64,000 nt of DNA from Petunia secreta (taxonomy: Eukaryota; Streptophyta; Magnoliopsida; Solanales; Solanaceae): contig JARKIP010000033.1 of NCBI GenBank assembly GCA_029990175.1, positions 14,739,001-14,803,000 of the forward strand. The letters are read 5' to 3'. The position numbers and the translations under genes were made by a program. A model generated the notes under the pieces. That model was not told where the DNA came from and searched no databases. It saw nothing but the letters and a program-made list of their open reading frames with translations. Shown in pieces: positions 11,727 through 22,553 of the stretch (position 1 is its first letter; each line of letters begins with the position of its first letter).

Positions 11727-12610
11727 TGTTGAGCATTAGTTATGAATAATGACAAACGAGAAGGACTCAGTGGTTTCGGAGAAGAACCTAGTCCTTGAAT
11801 AGAAGGGCACGACTGGTCGAAAAGATCTGAGGGTTGCAAATCCCTGCGGAACTGGAAGTAGTGGCGCGTGAATGAATATGCATCCTAGTCAGACTAAAAG
11901 AGACGGTGTCCAGGCTATGTCTTCGAAGTACGAGTAGGAGTTGGACTTCAATAAGGAAAAGAGTTACAAGGAATCCTGTCTTATCATAATTACAAGGATT
12001 CCTTGTTAGACTCAACTAGGGTTTCAAAGCCCATATAAATACAAGTAGTTGATACAGCCAAAATCAGTTATTCACAAACTGAGAGTTGAGAGCATACATA
12101 GGCGATCTAACATCTTTCTACGTGAGATAATTGAAGAAGACAACTGGTGTACTTGAGTTGATTGAGTCTAGATATTCTGTGTAGGTTCTTTGTGTTGTAA
12201 GTTGTCTTATTTTGAGCGATCATTGTTTTTACCTATTGGCTTATCGTAGAAGCATATGTATTAGGTGAACGTGTGAGAGATTACTTTGTAAAGCTAGAGT
12301 TTAGCTTTGTTTAGTGATTAGGGTCTAGAGTGTAGCCTCTTGGTTACAGAGTCTTGTAATAAAAAATGTGCTCTTTGTGTTAGTGGATTGAGTTCTAAAA
12401 TCCCAGAGTGTGGGTCGTGGGTTTTCTCTCTTGAGCAAGGAGTTTTCCACGTAAAATTCTTGTGTTCTTTGTATTTGTGGTTGGCTGTGTTGTAGTGTTC
12501 AAACAGCAAAACTGTCTTGACTCAGGAGAATCGAGTTCTTGAAACGAAAAATCGGTGGACACTATTCAACCCACCTTCTAGTGTCCTTAGGAGGTGCTTA
12601 TATTATAGCG
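11727..12610 (+). repeat. 5' LTR of the Sirevirus-like element
   Basis: It starts TGTTGAGC and ends about TATTATAGCG at 12610. The 3' LTR ends TATTATAACA at the equivalent place, so the 5' copy has lost its terminal CA. A 12-bp inverted repeat (11966-11977 and 11995-12006) lies just upstream of a TATA box (12034-12040). Length is 884 bp against 891 bp for the partner. Confidence 0.9.
12034..12040 (+). promoter_or_regulatory. TATA box in the 5' LTR
   Basis: TATAAAT in CCATATAAATACAAG, conserved in the 3' LTR at 21789-21796 (TATAAATA). About 310 bp into the LTR, consistent with the U3/R promoter. Confidence 0.6.
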
Positions 12611-12612
12611 AG

Positions 12613-12624
12613 TGGTATCAGAGC
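12613..12624 (+). other. Primer binding site, tRNA-iMet
   Basis: TGGTATCAGAGC two bases after the 5' LTR is complementary to the 3' end of plant initiator methionine tRNA, the usual primer of Copia elements. Confidence 0.92.
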
Positions 12625-12650
12625 GGGTCTTCTCGTGCTAGGTTAACACC

Positions 12651-13850
12651 TTGAGAAGGATCAGAATCATGAGTGCACCACCTACCATTACTGAAGGACA
12701 GTCAGGTCAGAGGCCGCCACAGTTCAATGGGCAGTACTATGCTTGGTGGAAGAACAGGATGGAAAGTTACATATGTGCTAAAGACTATCAACTATGGCTG
12801 ATAGTATCTGAAGGAAACCTGATCCCCACTAAAATAGTTGGTGAAGGAGCAACTGCCAAACAAGAACCTAAGTTGAAAGAGGAGTTCAATGAGGCGGACT
12901 ATAAGATGATTGAAAAAAATCATAAAGCCAAACGCCTGGTAATTTGTGGTCTTGGCCCTGAGGAGTTTAACAGAGTATCATCCTACAAGACTGTAAAGGA
13001 AATCTGGGATGCCTTGCAGGTTGCGCATGAAGGAACCACTGAAGTGAAGGACTCAAAGAGAAGAATGCTGAAGAGACAATTTGAATTGTTCTCTATGGGA
13101 GAAAAAGAGTCAATCCAGGATATGATGACCAGGTTGACCATTATCACTAGTGAGATGAGATCTCTGGGTATGGAGTTGCCAGAAGTTGAGATGGTGACAA
13201 GATTCTAAATGTTCTACCTGAAGCTTGGGAACCCAAGATGACGGCCATCATTGAGTCTAAACCTCTAAGATTCATTAAACTTGAAGAACTGGTTGGTAGC
13301 CTGAAAACTCATGAGATGATGAAAGACTCAAAAGCCAAACCAGTTCTTAAGAAGGACAAGACCCTTGCACTCGAAGCAACGGAAGAAGCTGATGAGTATG
13401 TTGACTTGCAATCAGTTGAACCAGCAATGGTTAGTGCCTTGAGACAGAAGCTTAACTTGGGAAGGTTTAAAGGCTTTAAAAGAAGTGGCAAGGAAAACTC
13501 TGGAAGGAAGAACATAGTCGACAGTCCTAACTACTCAGGATGCTTTAAGTGCTTCAAGAAGGATCATGCTATTATGGAATGTCCTATGTGGGAAGCAGAA
13601 TGGATGAAAACAGAGCATCAAAGGAAAAGGAGACGTCAAAGAAGAATGACAAAGATAAGAAGAAGACAAGACGACCACCAAACTTTAGAGCAGAAAGAAG
13701 GAAAAGAAAGGAAGCTTTCTATGCTACATGGGGACCAGCTGACAGTGAATCTGATCATGAAAAGGAATCTGGAGATGAACTACCACTAGCACTGATGGGA
13801 CTGACAGGCATCAGTTCAGATGAAGAAGACCCTCGGGAGTTCAGAAGAGG
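12651..13850 (+). pseudogene. Sirevirus gag, first domain and zinc knuckle
   Basis: ATG at 12669 begins MSAPPTITEG; PPQFNGQYYAWWKNRMESYI follows, a Copia gag N-terminal signature (DUF4219/UBN2 type). The frame breaks near 13200 by a missing base (VTKILNVLPEAW expected), continues in another frame, and shifts again near 13615. A zinc knuckle CFKCFKKDHAIMEC is encoded near 13543-13580, with D in place of the usual G before the His. A basic region (EKETSKKNDKDKKKTRRPP) and an acidic stretch follow. Gag would form the particle and bind element RNA. Confidence 0.85.
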
Positions 13851-14240
13851 AAGAGATCCGTCAAAGCCACCTGTGTTCAACGGGACTAATTACAAAAGCT
13901 GGAAGAAATAGATGAAGAATTTCCTGCAAGAAACTGATTATAGTCTCTGGTTGATTGTGAAGAGAGGACCTCACATTCCTGTAAAGAGAGCAGCCAACGG
14001 CGTTCTGGTGCCAAAGAAGGTAGAAGAACTAGATCCTCAAGATCTAGACTGGCTACAGGCAAATTCCAAAGCTGAATTGTACCTGAGATGAGGGCTGACT
14101 AATGATGTGTTGGCAAGGATACTTGAATACAAGTCTGCTAAGGAAGTGTGGGAAAAGCTGAAGGAGTTGTACATAGGTGACGACCAAAAGAAGGACTCTG
14201 CCCCTATGGCTACTGATGGAGCTGAAACTGCATATTCAGC
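13850..14240 (+). pseudogene. Second gag-like domain inside the same Copia element
   Basis: After the acidic stretch a second gag N-terminal signature appears: KPPVFNGTNYKSWKK, stop TAG at 13909, then DYSLWLIVKRGPHIPVK and, past a TGA near 14089, a UBN2-like AKEVWEKLKELYIGD. It parallels the first copy (QFNGQYYAWW, DYQLWLIVSEG, VKEIWDAL). The related element at 24085 passes directly from the acidic stretch to the segment that follows here, so this about 390-bp block looks like an added domain in this copy or subfamily. Confidence 0.75.
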
Positions 14241-14957
14241 AGAGGTATGTCTATCTGATCTTAAGGAAAATTTACGCACATACTCTACTAAAAATTTGAT
14301 TCTAATCACAGCCACTTTAATTGAGGGTTATGAAAAAGATAAATTAACTGAAGAGTGAAGTGATCTCAGAACCAAGCACAAGAGTCTTCAAAAACTAAAC
14401 ATTGAACTGGAAGAAATCATTGTTATCTTAAAAGGACAGACTCTTGTGTTAAACTCTAAGATCACTGAACTGGAATTGGAACTTAATCAGTTAAGAGAGA
14501 GTGTAAATTGTAAGCAAGTAATAAGTGAAGTTCAAACCTTTCTTGAAAATAAACTTAGAAGAGCTAATGAGATTCTGTATCATGAAACTGAAAAGAATAG
14601 GATTTTAAATCAAAAGGTTGAAAATCTGAATTTGAGCTTACCAGATTAACAAAATGGAATAAATCATCTGAGGCAATGAAATGGGTTCTTGAAAATTAAA
14701 ACAAGGGAAAACAAGGACTAGGATTCAAGAAACCGTTGCCTCCATATAATCCTAAGGGAAAGTATGTAGGATTACCTTGCAACATGTTGTGCACCTTCTG
14801 TGGTGAAACCAGACACTACAAACAAAGGTGCATGAATGCAAGCAAGGCAAAGGCCAAGAATAAAAGAAGTGTTCTACCTAAATGGGCTAGAAAGGATTTG
14901 ATTTATCCATTCTCTCATAAGAAGGGACCCAAGCTTTTCTGGGTTCCTAAAGCTTAG
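14240..14957 (+). pseudogene. Sirevirus gag, coiled-coil and second zinc knuckle
   Basis: The frame runs on with stops at 14356 and 14647. Residues encoded at 14360-14650 are rich in E, L, K and N with heptad-like spacing, suggesting a coiled coil. A second zinc-knuckle-like motif, CTFCGETRHYKQRC, is encoded at about 14791-14832, followed by WARKDLIYPFSHKKGP and WVPKA before stops at 14955-14957 and 14961-14963. The related copy ends this segment the same way. Confidence 0.75.
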
Positions 14958-14963
14958 CCTTAA

Positions 14964-16757
14964 TTTATTTTGCAGGCTGGAGTGAGGGAGAACAACCCAA
15001 GCTGGATTCTTGATAGCGGTTGTTCGAGGCACATGACAGGAGATAGAAGAAATTTTCTCTCACTCGCAGCATTTCAAGGAGGCAGTGTGGCCTTCGGAGG
15101 AGGTAAAAGTGGACAAATCGTAGGAATTGGAAAAATTGGGAGAACTCTGGATAACGCAATTGAAAACGTATACCGTGTCGATGGTCTCAGACACAACCTG
15201 CTGAGTATCTCTCAACTGTGTGATAGAGGAAATAAAATGAGTTTCTCTTCTGTAGGATGCATTGTGAAGAATCTACAGAGTGGAGAAATTGTTATGGAAG
15301 GAAAAAGGGTGAACAATGTATACAAAGCATCACTGTTGTCACTGCCTGAAAACAACTTAACATGCTTGAATATGCAAGAAAGTGACTCTCAGCTGTGGCA
15401 CAAAAGAATGGGTCATACAAGTCTCTCACAACTGAATAAGTTGGTATCTAAGGAGCTGTTTCGTGGATTGCCAAGCAAGAGATTTGAAAACATAAAAATG
15501 TGTGATGCTTGTGTAAGGGGGAAGCATATGAGATCATCCTTTAAGTCAAAGAAAGTGGTAAGTACATCAAAACCACTGGAATTATTGCATATGGATCTGT
15601 GTGGACTCATGAGAGTCAGGAGCAGAGGAGGAAAGAGGTTCGTGTTCGTAATTGTTGATGACTACTCTAGGTACACATGGACCTTGTTCTTGGCATCTAA
15701 AGATGAAGCCTTTGAAAGCTTCAAAGACTGGGCTGGTGTTGTGCAGAAAAGGTTAAACCTAGAACTCATCAGCATTGGATCTGATCATGGAACGGAGTTT
15801 GAAAACTCAAAATTCTCTGAGTATTGTGCAAAGTACAGCTTCGATCATAATTTATATGCACCAAGAACTCCACAGCAAAATGGAGTGTTTGAAAGGAAGA
15901 ATAGGTCCCTGGAGGATATGGCAAGGACTATGCTGTTGTCAAGTGAACTTGCTAGGAACTTTTGGGCTGAAGCAATAAACACTGCATGCTATTTGCTAAA
16001 CAGATGTTCCATCAGAGCTATTCTTGAGAAGACCCCATATGAGCTACTCTGAGGAAGAAAACCAAATATTGCATATCTGAAACCCTTTGGTTGCAAATGC
16101 TTTGTCCATAACAACGGAAAGGAACCATTGGGGAAGTTTGATGCTAGAAGTGATGAGGCAATATTTCTTGGTTATTCCACTCAAAGCAAAGCATACAAAG
16201 TGTTTAACAAAAGAACACAAATAGTGAAGGAAAGTATGCATGTGGTATTTGATGAATTCGATAAGGCATCGGGGGAAACTGAGGGAGATGATCAAGTGAT
16301 TGGCCTCAATCGAGAAGATGGTGTAGATGAATTTGAAGACTCATATGACAAAGAGACATCAGGTGAGAATTCAACCTCACGAGAACAAGGAGTCAATATG
16401 ACAGGGGGAACATCAGATGAAGTCGATGATCCAGCAAGTCAAGAAGAACCTACCCAAGATGATGTTGAAGGCTCTTCCCGTCATATTCAACTCAGGCCAT
16501 GGAAACACCAAAGTTCTCACCCCTTGGAGAATGTCTTATCAGAACTGGACACTGGAATCATGACAAGGTCGGCCTTGAAGAAATTTTGTGCATTCTTTGC
16601 ATTCCTCTGATCTCTGGAAACAAAGAACGTAAAAGAAGCTCTAGAAGATTCAGATTGGATTCTAGCCATGCAGGATGAACTTCATCAGTTTGAGAGAAGC
16701 AAAGCGTGGCACATGGTTCCTAAGCCGAAAGACAGATCAATAATTGGAACAAAATAG
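14964..16757 (+). pseudogene. Sirevirus protease and integrase
   Basis: Frame 3 is continuous with the gag end apart from stops at 14955 and 14961. The protease active site is D-S-G at 15012-15020 (WILDSGCSRHMTG). The pre-integrase zinc region (LWHKRMGHTSL, CDACVRGKH) follows, then the integrase core (MDLCG, VIVDDYSRYTW, SDHGTEFEN, ARTMLL). In-frame stops lie at 16050 (TGA), 16608 (TGA) and 16755 (TAG); otherwise the frame is intact. Protease and integrase ahead of RT is the Ty1/Copia order. Confidence 0.9.
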
Positions 16758-18143
16758 GTGCTCAGAAACAAACTAGACGAGCATGGTATAGTGACAAGGA
16801 ACAAGGCAAGGCTAGTAGTTCAAGGATACAGTCAGGAAGAAGGAATCGACTATGGTGAAACTTTTGCACCAGTGGCAAGAATGGAGGCTATTAGAATATT
16901 GATTGCTTTTGCTACATACATGGAGTACACATTATATCAGATGGATGTGAAGAGTGCCTTCCTAAATGGCTACTTAAATGAAAAGGTCTATGTAATAACC
17001 TCACCACGCTTTGTGAACCATGAATTTCCTGATCATGTTTACAAACTGGACAAGGCACTCTATGGATTAAAGAAAGTTCCTAGAGCCTGGTATGAAAGAC
17101 TCTCAGGATTCCTACTGAAGAATGGTTTTTCAAGAGGAAAGATTGACAACACACTATTCCTGAAGAAGAAAGGAAAGGATCTATTGGTGGTTCAAGTATA
17201 TGTTGATGATATCATTTTTGGAGCCACTGATGAGGAGTTGTGCAAGGGGTTTGCTGATTTGATGGGAAGTGAATTGAAATGAGCGTGATGGGTGAACTAA
17301 ATTTCTTCCTAGGATTGCAGATAAAGCAGATGCCTGAAGGGACTATGATTCATCAGCAAAAATATGTCAAGGAACTTCTGAAGAAATTTGACATGGAAGG
17401 AGCAAAAGAAATGACTACGCCCATTGCTCCTGGAACCAAGCTGGATATGAATGAACTAGGTCCTTCGACTAATGAGACAAAATATATAGGAATCATAGGT
17501 TCACTTCTCTATCTCACATCCAGTTGACCTGATATAGTATACAGTGTGGGACTGTGTGCTAGATTTCAGTCCAAGCCCAAGGAGTCACATTTGACAGCTG
17601 TGAAGAGGATCTTGAGATACTTGAAGGGAACTCAGGATCTTTGTCTTTGGTACCCAAAGGGAGGTACTTTTGAGCTAATTGGTTTTGCTGATGCAGATTA
17701 TGTAGGTCATTTGGTGGATAGGAAAAGCACTTCAGGAATGTCACACTTTCTTGGTCCTTGCTTGGTCTCTTCGGCTACAAAGAAGCAAAACTTAGCTGCC
17801 TTGTCCACTGAAAGCTGAGTATGTAGCAGCTGCGTCATGCTGCTCACAATTGCTATGGATCAAACAGCAGTTGGAGGACTTTGGAATCGAGTGTGGAGCA
17901 GTGCCAATTTTCTGTGATAATACAAGTGCAGTGAATATTGCCAAGAACCCAGTCCAACACAAAAGAACAAAGCATATTGATATTAGACACCATTTTCTTA
18001 GAGATAATGTAGAAAAGGGTCTGATTACTATGAATTCTTGCAGGGCTGAAGATCATATTGCTGACATATTTACCAAAGCATTGAACAAAGTGCAGTTTGA
18101 GAGGAACAGGTTGGAACTGGGGATGACCAAAATACACGGATGA
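16758..18143 (+). pseudogene. Sirevirus reverse transcriptase and RNase H
   Basis: RT shows TRNKARLVVQGYSQEEGIDY, QMDVKSAFLNG, LYGLKKVPRAWY and the catalytic YVDD at 17199-17210. A missing base near 17275 moves to a second frame (MGELNFFLGLQI), a TGA lies at 17525, and an extra base near 17812 moves back. RNase H has ADADY near 17690 and CDNTSAVNIAKNP and HIDIRHHFLRD downstream. The pol end is TGA 18141-18143. Few lesions in a long frame: the youngest-looking pol of the window. Confidence 0.9.
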
Positions 18144-18758
18144 CCCAGCAGGTGGTCCCTCAATGACTGGTTAGTTAAGTGTTAAATAATTTGTGTGTGA
18201 TATTTGTTATTATTGTTCAGTCTAACATTGTACTTTATTAAGTATACTTGTTCCGCTTTTAAGCACCAGGTGAGGATAATGTGATCCCATGAAAAACCTA
18301 CTGTGTACTAAGAAAGAACCGAATGAAGCATGAGGAATCATGTCCAGGTACAGTCACACTACTTTGCATGATATGAGTCATAACTGAAATCAAATTATCA
18401 ATTATATGTGTGTAAAAGGAGACTTTCCATGTTCTTATAACTGTCCTAAATTATAGGAACACATTCCTTTTTTGGTTAGGATTCTATTAGACTTATATGG
18501 ATCCCACTACTCGAAAAGGGTTTTAATTGAGTAAGTCCATAACCGTCAAAACCATAACTCTTTCCCGGTTTTCAAAAATTTCAAAAAGCTGCTTTTTACC
18601 TTTTATGTCATCATTACTTTGGCTTCCCTAGACACCGTCTCTTCACCAAAACCCCTTCCCCTCTTTTGATCAACACAGAGTACTCATACGCAACAACTTC
18701 CTTTTCTCTCAATCTACTTTCTCTCTAAAAAATTCAAGCCGAAAAAAAAAACTTCGTA
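18144..18758 (+). other. Leader between pol and third ORF
   Basis: About 600 bp with no coding sequence recognised. The last 150 bases are pyrimidine-rich (CTTCTCTCAATCTACTTTC region), as expected for a leader or splice-acceptor zone before the third ORF. Confidence 0.45.
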
Positions 18759-21019
18759 ATGTCAGTCAAAACTCTAACAATTTCACCATGTCTCAAGCAC
18801 AATATTTATCAACATCACCCACAAAAATTCTCAAAAAATCAACTCCAAAACCCCCCTCCTCCGTCCACTCTTGCAGAAAGAATTGCGAGGGCTAGGTCAA
18901 AGTTTCTCAAAAAGGGAGAAAAGAAGTTGGTCAAGAAGATGATGTCAAAATCCTTGTTGATTATGCCTACAGGACAAGCTTCCTCCGAAGCACCTGTAGA
19001 GGTAATTCCTAACTCTACCCTATCTACTTCTGTCGATATAGAGGGTGTGAAAAGTGCTGGTAATGTGGGCAATGAAACTTTAGTAAAAGGACTAGAGGAA
19101 ATCGTAGAAGCGGTAGAGTCTTGTGATAAAACTGATTGGGGGAATGTAGTTGAAAAGAAGCAAAAAAAAAAAAATGCTCAGGAAGAACCTAGGGTGAGTT
19201 TGCATGTGCCCGTAGTAGAAAAGACTGTGTTAGAGGTTGATGTAGCAGGAAAAGTGTTAGAACAACTAAAGGAAGACGATTCTGTTGAGTCCCTTAAAGA
19301 ACATGTTGTTGAACCAATTTCTAGTGGTGTGCTTGCTGAGAAAAGTAAAGGAGTGTCCATACTTGAAGGTCTAGCTGGTAGAGGACCTAGATCTGCTGAG
19401 GCCTCACAGGATTTGAGCTAAGAACCTAGTTCTTGCCCAGATCCTACAGAGGCTGATGACGCAGAGCTCAATTGGACAGAATCAGAGGAAGAAAAGGATG
19501 ACGAAGTTAGAGAAGAGAAAATTGAAAGTGAGAAAGTTACAAAGAAAGTGGAAGAAACAAAGAGGAAGAGGATGAAGAGAAAGTTTAGTGAGGAGGATGA
19601 GAAGCTGATATTGGAGGAAGAGGAAGAGGAAGTAGTCTTTGTGAGTGAGAATAGAGTAGAGCCCGACAAGAGGAGAAGATTGGTGAAAGGGGGAATGCCA
19701 GTGTCAAAGAGCAGGTTAGTTGATGAATAAAGTGAAGAAAGTGGTGACAAGGCTATTGCAGAGCCAATGGCTAGGAGAGTTGGAACTAGATCTGCTCTGA
19801 AGCAACAGCTGGCGACTGTTGGTAAACTGGAAAGAACAATTACAAATATGAGAGACAGAGAAGCAAAGAAAAAGAAGGAGGAAGAGAAGGAAGCTAGTGA
19901 GGCAGAGGAAGAGAGTGACAATGCCGGCAGTTATGTGGAGCCAAGTGACTCTGAGACTGACAGTGAAGCAGAGAACAGGAAAAGAAGAAGAGGATCTGAA
20001 GAAGAGGTTGATCGAGTGGCTTTCTTTGCCAAGCATCAGGTGCTGCCTGGTAGCATTCTGCATGATGAGAAGGAGCATCATATGAAACTCTTGCTGAGGA
20101 TGATTGGTGACCAAGGGTGGCTGGGCTTGTTTGGAAACAAAGACAGAATGTTATTTGTTGATGAGATCAGGGAGTTTTAAACAAATTTCAGAGTGGTAGC
20201 CAGGAGAGTGTTCACGACTGTGAAGGGAGTTGAAATAGAGTTTAGAAGAAATGAGCTAGGGGTGATCCTTGATGTACCCGCTGAAGGTTATTGCAGGTAT
20301 ATTAAGCTGAAGTGGCCCAAGAGGAGAGATGGAGTAACCCCTCTGAGTATGGTCAAGAAATTCTCAAGGAAACCCAAGCTCAGGAAAGAAAGGAAAGTAG
20401 ACAAAAAGGAGATGGAACCAGCTCACCAGTTGCTGTTTGAGTTTGTGCACAGGTTTGTTCTGCCTAGAGGAGAAAGAAACAGTGAAGCTAGTGCTCTAGA
20501 CTTAACCTACATGGACCTGCTGGATAGGGGGTAAGAATAAACTTGCCTGGGCTAATCATCAGACATGTTAAGAGGATTGCAGATACTGATCAAAAGGCAC
20601 ACTCTTTAGTGCATTCCTATGTCCTTCAGCAGGTTCTAGAGCATTTTGGGGTTCCACTGGGAGCAGGGAAGAAGCCAACAATTCATCAGATGTTCGGGTA
20701 CAATGTGTTTAAAAGCTGTGACTTCTTCAGGGAAAGGAGAGCTTCTAAGAAGCCTGTGCAGGTTAAGCAAGAGCTAGCTGAGGAAAGTGAGGATTATGGA
20801 CCTGAGGAGGCCATTACAGCTGTGAAGGAACTGGAGAGCCATGTTCTTGAAGTCAATACAGAAAATGCTGAGCTTCACAGACAGCTGAAGTTGAAGGATC
20901 ACGAAATTGATCGTTTGAAGATAGATTGCCACAAGTATGAGGTCGAGCTGGTGATGGAAAGGGCCAAAAATACAAAGAACCTTGAGGCACTTGTCAAACA
21001 CTCCAACCTGCAGCCCTGA
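18759..21019 (+). pseudogene. Third ORF of the Sirevirus-like element
   Basis: From ATG 18759 one frame runs about 590 codons, interrupted only by four TAA codons (19419, 19728, 20178, 20532); a small shift near 20535 then leads to a frame ending TGA 21017-21019. Parts: Pro/Lys-rich N-terminus, a strongly acidic/basic low-complexity middle (about 19450-20000), a globular region (about 20005-20720: QGWLGLF, FFAKHQVLPG, NLPGLIIRH) and a C-terminal coiled coil (about 20810-21000). The globular part resembles the 'putative plant transposon protein' domain of Athila third ORFs: EIREF-stop-TNF here, LIREFYANL in the minus-strand Athila at about 48230. Function unknown; some Sireviruses carry an 'env-like' ORF here. 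Confidence 0.65.
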
Positions 21020-21469
21020 GTCCACCTGTCCAACCTTCATGTCCTTTCTCCTAACTGCTGTTATTTCCTTCCATTCTCCCTGCACATGTGATGTTGTTTC
21101 AAACAATTTATTTTCAGTTGTGTACTACTGGATAGGGTTGTGCTGCTTTCACACCCTGGATAATGATTTTAATTTTCTCATGCTTATGGTCGTTTGCACT
21201 ATGGTATTTGGTTCTTGTTGGGCCCTTAGCCTTATCTCTGTGTGTTTATATTTTAGCTGACTTGTTGTCTTGTGCTCTAGAATGGATAGTACTAACTGGT
21301 TCATGCAGGTATTTGAATCTTTTCGATGATGCCAAAAGGGGGAGGAAAGAAATGTTGAGGTGTTTGTGACCTAACTCATCTGTTTTATTTTCAAACTTGT
21401 TTTTTTGTTTTGTATTTTTGGGAAATTTTGTCTATTCAGGTTCTTTGGCAATATTTGTTTGTCATCATC
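21020..21469 (+). other. 3' non-coding region of the Sirevirus-like element
   Basis: About 450 bp without recognisable coding sequence between the third ORF and the polypurine tract. Pyrimidine-rich stretches and several TGTTTT words; no gene is claimed. Confidence 0.5.
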
Positions 21470-21483
21470 AAAAAGGGAGAATT
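21470..21483 (+). other. Polypurine tract of the Sirevirus-like element
   Basis: AAAAAGGGAGAATT immediately before the 3' LTR start TGTTGAGC. The matching place in the other copy is AAAGAGGAGAAATT at about 57907-57920. Confidence 0.8.
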
Positions 21484-22374
21484 TGTTGAGCATTAGTTTT
21501 GAAGAATGACAAACAAGAAGGACTCAGTAGTTTAGGAGAAGAATCTAGTCCTTGAATAGAAGGGGACGACTGGTCAAAAAGATCTGAGGGTTGCAAGTCC
21601 CTGCGGAACTAAGAGTAGTGGCGCGTGAATGAATATGCATCCTAGTCAGACTAAAAGAGGCGGTGCCTAGGCTATGGCTTCGAAGTACGAGTAGGAGTTG
21701 GACTTCAATAAGGAAAAGAGTTACAAGGAATCCTGTCTTACCATAATTACAAGGATTCCTTGTTAGACTCAACTAGGGTTTCAAAGCCTATATAAATACA
21801 AGTAGTTGATACAGCCGAAATCAGTTATTCACAAACAGAGATTTGAGAGCATACAAAGGCGATCTAACATCTTTCTACGTGAGATAACTGAAGAAGACAA
21901 CTGGTGTACTTGAGTTGATTGAGTCTAGATATTCTGTCTAGGTTCTTTATGTTGTAAGTTGTCTTATTTTGAGTGATCATTGCTTTTACCTATTGGCTTA
22001 TCGTAGAAGCATATCTATTAGGTGAACGTGTGAGAGATTGCTTTGTAAAGCTAGAGTTTAGCTTTGTTTAGTGATTAGGGTCTAGAGTGTAGCCTCTTGG
22101 TTACAGAGTCTTGTAATCAGAAACATGCTCTTTGTGTTAGTGGATTGAGTTCTAAAATCCCAGAGTGTGGGTCGTAGTTTTTCTCTCTTGAGCAAAGAAT
22201 TTTCCACGTAAAATTCTTGTGTTCTTTGTGTGTGTTGTAGTGTTCAAACAGCAAAACTGTAGAGTCAAGAACAGGGTTCTTGACTCAGGAGAATCGAGTT
22301 CTTGAAACGAAAAATCGGTGGACACTATTCAATCCCCCATTCTAGTGTCCTTAGGAGGTGCTTATATTATAACA
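21484..22374 (+). repeat. 3' LTR of the Sirevirus-like element
   Basis: TGTTGAGC...TATTATAACA, 891 bp, with typical TG...CA ends and the TAAGT duplication at 22375-22379. The palindrome and TATA box of the 5' LTR are conserved. Relative to the 5' LTR there is a small deletion near 22230 and an insertion near 22262-22280. Confidence 0.9.
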
Positions 22375-22553
22375 TAAGTTGTTTTGTTTCTTTAGTTTTG
22401 GCAATTGGAACGAGGGAATTCTACAAAGGGGATATCTATGAGAAGTTTAGAGAGCAAGAAAACAGTGTTGATCCAGAGGAAACAATGGTGTCGAAGGCAT
22501 CAGCTACACCACCAGTACCACCAGAAGCAGTCAGTAGAGGACCCAAAATTTAG
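22375..22553 (+). pseudogene. C-terminal piece of the same MFS transporter gene
   Basis: Right of the Copia element the reading frame broken at 11726 continues without gap once one copy of the TAAGT duplication is counted: SCFVSLVLAIGTREFYKGD, then a hydrophilic tail ending at TAG 22551-22553. The last membrane segment and the REFYKGDIYEKFREQ tail match the C-terminus of nodulin-like transporters. This shows the Copia element landed in an exon. No protein can be made from this locus. Confidence 0.85.

Larger units (their letters stand above)
11727..22374 (+). mobile_element. Sirevirus-like Ty1/Copia retrotransposon, near-complete
   Basis: 10.65 kb with paired LTRs starting TGTTGAGCATTAG, a tRNA-iMet primer site, gag, protease, integrase, RT, RNase H (Copia order), a third ORF, a polypurine tract and a 3' LTR. 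TAAGT flanks both ends (11722-11726, 22375-22379). RT wording, length and the extra ORF after RNase H fit the Sirevirus (SIRE/Maximus) lineage. By eye the LTRs differ at about 6% of aligned positions, so it is not very recent. Pol has four in-frame stops and two single-base shifts: dead, but the best preserved element here. Confidence 0.9.

Noticed and set aside
19418..19921. 167-residue minus-strand open frame, Ser/Phe/Leu-rich with membrane-like stretches
   Set aside because: It is the mirror of the Glu/Lys-rich low-complexity part of the Copia third ORF; GAA/GAG codons read backwards give TTC/CTC. No start context or family resemblance.
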